Made by a program: the position numbers and the translations under genes. This document shows positions 57,742-64,000 of a stretch of DNA of 64,000 nucleotides, piece by piece. A model generated the notes under the pieces. It saw only the letters and a program-made list of their open reading frames with translations. It made no database searches and was not told where the DNA came from. The stretch spans positions 2,914,001-2,978,000 of the forward strand of contig CAVTWI010000002.1 of NCBI GenBank assembly GCA_963738345.1, in the 5' to 3' direction. Every line of letters begins with the position of its first letter. The first letter of the stretch is position 1. The stretch is from Bog-159 sp963738345 (GTDB lineage Bacteria; Acidobacteriota; Terriglobia; Bryobacterales; Bryobacteraceae).

Positions 57742-58725
57742 TTACTGATTCAGTTTGGGATATGCGTGGCCCGTGTTTTTGGCCGATCCGAACATCTCTT
57801 TCACTTCCACTTGTTGCATGTCCAATGGAAAACTATGGCTGAGCCGCGCTTCAGGATTATCGAATTTGAGCGACAGTTTATACAGTTCGAATCGGCCATC
57901 GGCGGCGAGGTCTTTTACTGAGTCGCGTATCTTCTGCATTTCGGCTGGCTGCATAGGTTGAAACGCCTGCGCCACCCGCAGGTTCTGCTTCAGAATTTCG
58001 GGTTTCTCCATGCCGGTTATCGTAGTAGTGACCGGCAAGCTCATGGCATAGCGCAGCGCATCTTCCGCCGAAATGGCGCCTTTCTTGACCGCGTCACCAT
58101 GGCCTTGTAGCGGCTTCATTCCCAGCGCCGCGATTCCCCGCCGATTCAACTCCGGCAGCACTTGGCGTTCAAAACTACGGAACTGTCCGTCAAAAGCGTT
58201 GAGCGGCATTTGCACCGCATCGAATGGAAATCCGGTGGCCAGCATCTTCAAATGCAAACTGGGATCCTTGTGGCCCGTGAAGCCCACGAACCTGACCTTG
58301 CCTTGTTTCTTGGCTTGGTCCAGAGCCTCCGCGGCGCCCCCCGGCCGGATAAACAGGTCAGGATCGTTTTCGAACGAGACGCCGTGAATTTGCCACAGGT
58401 CCAGGTGATCCGTTTGAAGTCGCCGCAGTGACTCCTCCAACATCTGCATCGCCAGGTTCTTATCCCGGCCATGGGTGCAGACTTTGGTCATCAGGAAAGC
58501 TTTGTCCCGGATGCCTTTGAGCCCCTTCCCCATCCATTCTTCTGATTTGCCGCGATGGTATTCCCAGCAGTTATCGAAGAAGGTGATCCCACCATCTACG
58601 GCTTCGCGGACGAGTTGAACGGCCGTACCTTCATCTTCGGCGTCGCCTAAGTGGTGGCCGCCGAAACCGAGGGCGGAGACCTTCGCATCGTGGCGACCGA
58701 ACGGGCGCAGGGGAATATCAGGCAT
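57742..58725 (-). CDS. Aldo/keto reductase, cytoplasmic paralogue
   Basis: 327 residues without a signal peptide. It matches the downstream gene over its length: RPFGRHDAKVSALGFGGHH, TFFDNCWEYHRGKSEEW, LMTKVCTHGRDKNL, HLDLWQIHGVSFE and VRFVGFTGHKDPS. The Asp-Tyr-Lys-His tetrad is complete. The gene order suggests a tandem duplication in which one copy gained, or the other lost, a Tat signal, so the same reaction may run on both sides of the membrane. Gap to the next gene is one base, so they are cotranscribed. Confidence 0.9.
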   Translation of the reverse strand: MPDIPLRPFGRHDAKVSALGFGGHHLGDAEDEGTAVQLVREAVDGGITFFDNCWEYHRGKSEEWMGKGLKGIRDKAFLMTKVCTHGRDKNLAMQMLEESLRRLQTDHLDLWQIHGVSFENDPDLFIRPGGAAEALDQAKKQGKVRFVGFTGHKDPSLHLKMLATGFPFDAVQMPLNAFDGQFRSFERQVLPELNRRGIAALGMKPLQGHGDAVKKGAISAEDALRYAMSLPVTTTITGMEKPEILKQNLRVAQAFQPMQPAEMQKIRDSVKDLAADGRFELYKLSLKFDNPEARLSHSFPLDMQQVEVKEMFGSAKNTGHAYPKLNQ

Positions 58726-58809
58726 TACCCTTTTACGCTAGCGAGCTAAAGCCGGTCGCGTCTGTGCGCTTGCGTGCTATGTCGCGTTCCGTCCGTACGC
58801 TGTATGACA

Positions 58810-59490
58810 TTACAGTTGATCGCGGCCGACCCAGCGATAACGCCATAGAGTCCACAACGCTTCCCAGCCATCCCTGGTGCGGATTTTCTTGCCCTCGCCT
58901 ATCCCGCGGGCGTTGTAGCGCACGGGCACTTCCACGATGTGATAACCCAAACGCCGCGCCTTGGCAGTTACTTCGGGACAGAATTCGAAGCGCCGGCACC
59001 GTAGATTCATGCGCCGCAGGACGCCGATCCGAAATGCTTTGTATGCGGTAGCTTCATCGGTCAACTGCGCGTTATAAAGTAGGTTCGCCGCGACTGTCAG
59101 AATGCGGTTGGCGACCCGATTAAGCACCGCCATGGGGGGGGCCTGCCCCAGAAATCGCGAACCGTACACGATATCCGCGCGTCCGCTGACGATCGGTTCG
59201 AGAATCCGTGCATAATCGTCGGGATCGTATTCCAGATCTCCATCCTGGATCAGCACTACATCGCCTGTAGCCAATTCAATACCCGCGCGAATGGCCGACC
59301 CCTTGCCCGCATGACGAATGGTGTGCAACTCCGGCCCCAACTGCTGCGCTGTGCCATCGGTCGAACCATCGTCGATCACCAGAATCTCTTTCGTGCAGCC
59401 TTCCGGCAATGGGGCTCGCCGCACGCGCTCCAACACTTCGTCGAAAGTGCGGAACTCGTTGTACACGGGGATGATGATGGAGACCGTCAT
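58810..59490 (-). CDS. Family 2 glycosyltransferase
   Basis: 226 residues. The GT-A fold is complete: VSIIIPVYNEFRTFDEVLE (residues 3-21), LVIDDGSTDGTAQQL, AIRAGIELATGDVVLIQDGD (metal-binding DGD near 98) and DIVYGSRFLG. The tail EVPVRYNARGIGEGKKIR is typical of the dolichyl/undecaprenyl-phosphate mannose or glucose synthase group. It would load a sugar on a lipid carrier at the inner face of the membrane. It overlaps the methyltransferase gene by four bases. The membrane glycosyltransferase at 60221 could use its product. Confidence 0.92.
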   Translation of the reverse strand: MTVSIIIPVYNEFRTFDEVLERVRRAPLPEGCTKEILVIDDGSTDGTAQQLGPELHTIRHAGKGSAIRAGIELATGDVVLIQDGDLEYDPDDYARILEPIVSGRADIVYGSRFLGQAPPMAVLNRVANRILTVAANLLYNAQLTDEATAYKAFRIGVLRRMNLRCRRFEFCPEVTAKARRLGYHIVEVPVRYNARGIGEGKKIRTRDGWEALWTLWRYRWVGRDQL

Positions 59491-60197
59491 GGTTTACGCA
59501 ACACCGCGAAAAGCGACTGGCCGAACGGAGGCGGCGCTTTGGCTTCCAGGCGCGATAGCCAGGGCACAATCCATTTGTCGAAGATGCGGATCTGCGCGGC
59601 GGACTGAGCCTCGCGCCGCAGCACGCGGGCGTTAAGCCACCAACCGAAGAAGCCCGCCGCATTCACGTATTGGAGCTTTTCCATGCGGAGGCCCGCGCGA
59701 TCTGCGAGCCTCATTACGGCCGACCGACTGTATCTGCGGTAGTGGCACAGATTGCGGTCGATGGGGCCATAGAGCGACTGAAAGGCAGGCACCAGGAGCA
59801 CGATCACCCCACCGGGCACCAGGACGTCTGCCATTGCTTTTACTGCGCGTGCATCGTCCTGAATGTGCTCCAACACATTCAGGCACACGCACGAATCGGG
59901 CCGCCATTGTGCCAGTCCGGCGAACGCCGCACTAGCCGGTTGGCAGACCATAGCTTCCAAGTTGGGCCGGCCGGCAAACCGTTCACGCCATCGCGCTACG
60001 CAGCCAGCGTCCACATCCAGGGCGACTACGGCTTCTCGGTCCAATAGGTTGCCCGTGAAATTGCCGATACCGCAGCCCACCTCAATCACGCGCCGGCCCA
60101 GTTCCGGCAACACCAGGCGGCTCTGCCAAGCGAAATACTTCACCGCATGCGCCATGCGTTCCTGATCTGTTATGGTGTAGTTCGTCGTCGCGTGCAC
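59487..60197 (-). CDS. Class I SAM-dependent methyltransferase
   Basis: 236 residues from a GTG at 60197. The SAM-binding motif is RRVIEVGCGIGNFTGNLL (about residues 34-51), then VVALDVDAGCVARW and SCVCLNVLEHIQDDARAVKA with GGVIVLLVPAFQSLYGPIDR. These match methyltransferases found in polysaccharide and sugar gene clusters (Methyltransf_11/23 type). Its stop overlaps the glycosyltransferase start by ATGA. It is divergent from the membrane glycosyltransferase; a TTATTCTAA segment between them could serve as -10 box in both directions. The acceptor is unknown. Confidence 0.88.
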   Translation of the reverse strand: MHATTNYTITDQERMAHAVKYFAWQSRLVLPELGRRVIEVGCGIGNFTGNLLDREAVVALDVDAGCVARWRERFAGRPNLEAMVCQPASAAFAGLAQWRPDSCVCLNVLEHIQDDARAVKAMADVLVPGGVIVLLVPAFQSLYGPIDRNLCHYRRYSRSAVMRLADRAGLRMEKLQYVNAAGFFGWWLNARVLRREAQSAAQIRIFDKWIVPWLSRLEAKAPPPFGQSLFAVLRKP

Positions 60198-60220
60198 AGC
60201 CTTTTATTCTAAGAGACCGC

Positions 60221-61912
60221 ATGTTTCAGCCGCATCCGGCTCAGTTCTTGCCACTCACTAATCCGCTCGGTTTCGGTATCGGCGACCTCATCCTACTGGC
60301 GCTGGCTGCGCTGCTGGTGGCCTGCGCGCTGGCATGGCGTCCGTGGCTCGAACCTTATGCCGCCCGACTCGCGAACCATCCCGTATGGTGCGCGCTGCTG
60401 ATTGCGGCACTGCCGGTGGCACTGCGCCTGGCGCTTCTTCCGCGCCATCCGGCGCCTGTGCCCGATATCTATGACGAGTTCAGCCACCTGTTAGTTGCCG
60501 ATACGCTACGCCATTTCCGCTTGGCGAACCCCGCCCACGCGCTGCACCAGTTCTTCGAAACATTCTTCGTTCTGCAGGAGCCCACTTACAGCTCAATCTA
60601 TCCCATAGGACAGGGACTGGTGCTGGCGATCGGTTGGACACTTTTCGGTAGCCCGTGGGCCGGAGTGATTCTGGCGACGTCCGCTCTCTGCGGTTTGTGC
60701 TACTGGATGCTGCGCGCCTGGACCACTGCCGGATGGGCGCTGGCTGGCGGCGTACTGGCTGTCCTGGAATTCGGCCCGCTGAATCAGTGGATGAACAGCT
60801 ACTGGGGGGGAGCAGCTCCGGCCGCCGCCGGGTGCCTGGTGTTTGGCGCTCTCCCCAGGCTGCGGCGAAGCGGAAGCCGGCGCGACGCAGCCCTACTCGG
60901 CGCGGGTCTTGCGGTTCACTTACTGACTCGTCCGTACGAATCGATCTTCCTGTTACTCTGCGTCGTACTCTATCTTGTGCCGGGCTGGCGGACACTCACC
61001 AAGCCACTACTGATCACGATGCTGGTGGTCTTACCGGCCATCGGCGTAACGCTGATCCAGAATAAACAGGTCACTGGCAGTTGGACCACGCTGCCTTACG
61101 CCCTGAGCCAGTATCAGTACGGCGTGCCCGCCGCTCTTACTTTCGAACCCAATGCCACGCCCCACCGCGAGTTGACCCGCGAGCAGGATTTAGACTACAA
61201 GATGCAGCTTTCGTTTCGAGGCGAACGGGCCGAGACGTTGTCCAGCTACCTGCTGCGCCTGGTTTACCGCATCCGCTATTACCGTTTTTTCTACATGCCG
61301 CCGCTGTATGTCGCTTTGCCTTTCTTCTTCTTCGCCTTGCGGGATCGCCGGTTAATATGGGCAATGATCTGGCCGCTGATCCTGGCGTTGGGTGTTAACT
61401 TCTTTCCCGCATTTCAGTATCACTACATGGCCGCCGTGACTTGTATCTTCGTACTGATCGCAATCACGGGATTGCAGCAATTGAACCGATTCAGTTCCCT
61501 GGCCGCGCGCGTGTTGATGGTGATCTGCATCGCCCACTTTTCCCTGGAATACGGCCTGCAGTTAGGCAGCAGCGACCCGTGGTCGCTGGCCTTGCGCAAC
61601 CCGGAACGGCGCGTCGCGATCGACAAACAACTGGCTCAAGCGCCGGGCAAGCAACTCGTCCTGGTGCGCTACTGGCCGCGTCATATCTTCCAGGATGAGT
61701 GGGTCTACAATGCGGCCGATATCGATGCGTCCCGCGTAGTATGGGCGCGCGACCTGGGCATGGAGGAAGACCAGAAGCTTATCCAGCACTATCCGGGACG
61801 TACCGTGTGGCTATTAGAGCCGGACGCGCGCCCGCCGCGTTTGACGCTCACAACTCCTCCCCAAACATCGAACGGCCCGCTAGCGTCGCCTGGAATGCAA
61901 ACGCCGCCATGA
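60221..61912 (+). CDS. GT39/ArnT-like membrane glycosyltransferase
   Basis: 563 residues with about eleven membrane segments (for example IGDLILLALAALLVACALAW and LLITMLVVLPAIGVTLI). The first outer loop carries VPDIYDEFSHLLVADTLRHF near residue 84, where the acidic DxxDE motif matches the catalytic loop of GT39-type mannosyltransferases and ArnT. NQWMNSYWGGAAPAAAG lies in the next loop. Such enzymes move a sugar from a polyprenyl carrier to an outer acceptor. Next to the lipid-linked sugar synthase and the methyltransferase, this makes a small envelope-glycosylation cluster. The last 65 bases overlap the convergent kinase gene. Confidence 0.82.
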   Translation: MFQPHPAQFLPLTNPLGFGIGDLILLALAALLVACALAWRPWLEPYAARLANHPVWCALLIAALPVALRLALLPRHPAPVPDIYDEFSHLLVADTLRHFRLANPAHALHQFFETFFVLQEPTYSSIYPIGQGLVLAIGWTLFGSPWAGVILATSALCGLCYWMLRAWTTAGWALAGGVLAVLEFGPLNQWMNSYWGGAAPAAAGCLVFGALPRLRRSGSRRDAALLGAGLAVHLLTRPYESIFLLLCVVLYLVPGWRTLTKPLLITMLVVLPAIGVTLIQNKQVTGSWTTLPYALSQYQYGVPAALTFEPNATPHRELTREQDLDYKMQLSFRGERAETLSSYLLRLVYRIRYYRFFYMPPLYVALPFFFFALRDRRLIWAMIWPLILALGVNFFPAFQYHYMAAVTCIFVLIAITGLQQLNRFSSLAARVLMVICIAHFSLEYGLQLGSSDPWSLALRNPERRVAIDKQLAQAPGKQLVLVRYWPRHIFQDEWVYNAADIDASRVVWARDLGMEEDQKLIQHYPGRTVWLLEPDARPPRLTLTTPPQTSNGPLASPGMQTPP

Positions 61913-64000
61913 GCGCTACACTCAGCAGGGCGAACATGGATGCGCCGGCGTACCAAGCCGAAAAGTCGGCCGTGAGCGGAAACATCAGCATTAGAACATA
62001 GACGAACGAAGAAGCGATTAAGGCGACCAGGCCGAACTGCAGCATTGCATAGATCAGAAGTCCGGTTTCAATGGCGGTGAAGACTGCCGACAAGGCCCGC
62101 GCTTCCGTGGCCGCGAGGGTATTCAATAAGATATAAAGCAGCACAAACGCACACGCCGCCAGCCAGTCCCGGCGCAGTACCACGCGTAAAACAAAAATTA
62201 GAACGAACCAGACCAAGGTCTGCACGACACAATTCGGAATCAAGGTTAGAAATGTAGAGATCGTGTGAGTGACACCCAACAACGACTCCAGTTGGACCTG
62301 ACTGCCAGGTGTTGTACCGGCATTCGCAAGTACAAGTTGATGGAACTTCGCCACCAGTGCCGACCCCGTTCCAAGAGTCAAACCCAGCAGCACATCGCGG
62401 CCTACTAGTGGGTCACGGACGCCACCCGCCAGCAGTCTGTTCCAGGCGATCATGCTGTGCGGCCAGCGGCGCCGGGCGATAGGTTCCACTGCCATGTACA
62501 AGACCCACACCGCGGCGGCCAGCAAAAGTGCGTAACTTAATGCTCCGAAGAACAGAACCAGTTCTCCCAAAGCGGCCACATGCGAGCCGCCGAAAACCCA
62601 GATGAGCATGTACACCGAGGCGGTAAAACCGGCCAAGCGCATGGCGCCGCGCCGGTCGCCCCGCCCGCGCCGGGTGTTATAACGCGCGAGTAACGCTGAC
62701 GCCAGCACCAATAGTGAGCTGATGACCACGGCGGTGAAGGCGAAGGTCCGCATGTTCGTATTGAACATGAAAGTCTGCATACGTTCCGGGCGCGTCCACG
62801 GTCCTACGATCTGGAAGTAAATGGGCTTGCCGCGCCAGGCGGCGGCCTCCACGCGGATTTGGTTTCGCATGCCATTCGAGAGCGCGCCAGTCCATGCGGC
62901 GCGTGTATCGCTCACGCCCAGCGGAGTCCACTGCGGCGTGGCTGGGGAGAACTGCGCGATATAGAGGCCGGCCGCATCGAACAACCGTTTCCAATCGGGC
63001 GGCGCGACATCGTCGGCGGAGCGATCCACCTGCGGCGGCAAAGCATCGAATTCCATCAAGCGGCCTTGCGGATCGAGCACCACGGAAACCATGCCGGAAA
63101 TGATGGGCGGCGGATCGCCGGGATCCACCGTGCCCACGCCGAACGCTTCGGGCTGTAAGGGACGCGGACTTTGGCGATACCAAAACACGATGGCGGGCGG
63201 CTGCATGCCGCCTAATCGCCTTTCCCATCGGGCCGGCGATTTGTCGGTCTTCTTGACATACTGCATATAGTCGTGGTCATATGCAAAACCGTGCGCGACA
63301 TCCACGGGCTTAGCAGTATAGCCCAATGCGCGCGCCAGGTCGCGGCTCTTTTCGAGCAGAACCTCGGGGGCATGATCCATGTCGACGCGGCCGATCAATT
63401 GCACGCGCGGCGCAATTAACATAATCCCCGCCAGCCCCGCCAGAGTCGCCAAAAGACAGACGAGCCCCAACCGACCGGACGGATGCCCACCGCGTCACCG
63501 GCCGCCGCCACCAGATCGGGCGAAGGCGTTTCGCCGGCGGCAAGTGCGGCAGCTAATGGATCGCCTCCGGGCAAGGCGGCCGCGACGGCCAGTGCGGTGG
63601 CCGGGCGTTGCCGCGGATCGGCTGCCAGGCAGCGTTGAATTACGCGCTCCACCGCCGGATCGACATCTTTGACCACGGTGGTCAGGCTGGCGGGCGTCCC
63701 ATGTTGCTGCAGCCGGATCATCTCGGCCAGCGTTCCCGCTTCGAAGGGCCGCTTGCCCGTGAACATTTCGTAGAGCACCAGGCCCAGCGAGTAAATATCG
63801 CTGCGTGCCGTGACTTCAGTGCCGGCCAATTGTTCCGGCGCCATGTAGGCCGGTGTGCCTTCACGCGCCTGGGCCTCGCGCAATTCGCCCGTAACCGCAG
63901 CCAGACCGAAGTCTGTGATGAACACCTGGCCTTGGCTATCGACCATGATGTTCGACGGTTTCAAATCGCGATGCAGCACGCCTTTATCGTGCGCTGCGGC
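61848..64000 (-). pseudogene. Membrane serine/threonine protein kinase, frameshifted (5' end outside window)
   Basis: The kinase part enters from the right edge and shows LHRDLKPSNIMVD (catalytic loop), ITDFGLAAVTGE (DFG), EGTPAYMAPEQLAG (APE) and SDIYSLGLVLYEMFTGKRPF. It drifts after GIRPVGW and stops at 63416. From about 63470 another frame continues GLVCLLATLAGLAGIMLIAP and then an extracytoplasmic domain and at least six membrane segments up to 61848. Adding one T near 63468 (reading RPVGLGLVCLL) joins them. The same build (kinase, linker, large membrane sensor) is common in Solibacter. It would phosphorylate proteins in response to an outer or membrane signal. Confidence 0.85.

Noticed and set aside
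1..64000. tRNA, rRNA, riboswitch or prophage genes
   Set aside because: I looked in the longer intergenic gaps for cloverleaf-like or conserved RNA patterns, integrases and phage structural motifs and found none; a covariance-model scan would be needed to be certain.

Overview
The window reads as a chromosomal segment of an acidobacterium, most likely of the Bryobacterales / Candidatus Solibacter type. The pointers are a secreted protein ending in the Solibacter-type C-terminal domain (29403-31340), a PadR regulator paired with a giant duplicated orphan permease (34911-37850), many Tat-exported sugar and amide hydrolases, HAF-repeat and TPR proteins, and GC-rich DNA. This placement comes from domain content and is not a phylogenetic result. 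No rRNA, tRNA, CRISPR array, prophage or intact transposon was seen.

Layout. 0-11 kb: sugar-isomerase and secreted genes, a stand-alone nuclease-metallopeptidase fusion (1920-3206), a subtilase, greA, a CDP-alcohol phosphatidyltransferase, acpS and dtd. 11-20 kb: three overlapping amidohydrolase genes, a chemotaxis receptor, and an MFS transporter overlapping an old-yellow-enzyme gene. 20-31 kb: an odd receiver protein, hemH, a DUF5060/DUF4038 glycosidase, tsaB, a NUDIX hydrolase, two wrecked toxin-antitoxin loci, a large esterase-like protein and a frameshifted beta-lactamase-like gene. 31-37.9 kb: a gutted sulfatase next to an intact formylglycine-generating enzyme, then the ADOP/PadR pair. 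37.9-41.6 kb: an AT-richer accessory patch with small orphan genes, a broken XRE regulator downstream of a perfect palindrome, a ParD gene with a ParE stub, and an 82-bp direct repeat. 41.6-50.9 kb: transhydrogenase and ROK gene, a TPR/heptaheme operon, mtgA, a GH95-like glycosidase, a Gfo/Idh/MocA oxidoreductase and ppa. 51-64 kb: a possible IS end, a second beta-lactamase-like gene, an orphan substrate-binding protein, selB (frameshifted), twin aldo/keto reductases, an envelope-glycosylation cluster, and a membrane serine/threonine kinase (frameshifted) cut by the window edge.

How the genes work together: most operons use ATGA or TGATG overlaps (amidohydrolases; tsaB-NUDIX; PPIase-FGE; TPR-heptaheme; coiled coil-binding protein; methyltransferase-glycosyltransferase). 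The main themes are export and breakdown of polysaccharides and peptides, envelope modification, and housekeeping.

Two window-wide observations. First, the toxin-antitoxin loci are decayed, with every recognisable toxin damaged. Second, several conserved genes (selB, the kinase, an amidohydrolase, a serine hydrolase) are split by what looks like one inserted or deleted base, which may be consensus error and not true pseudogenisation. The best candidate for an unusual system is the nuclease-ImmA/IrrE fusion at 1920-3206.
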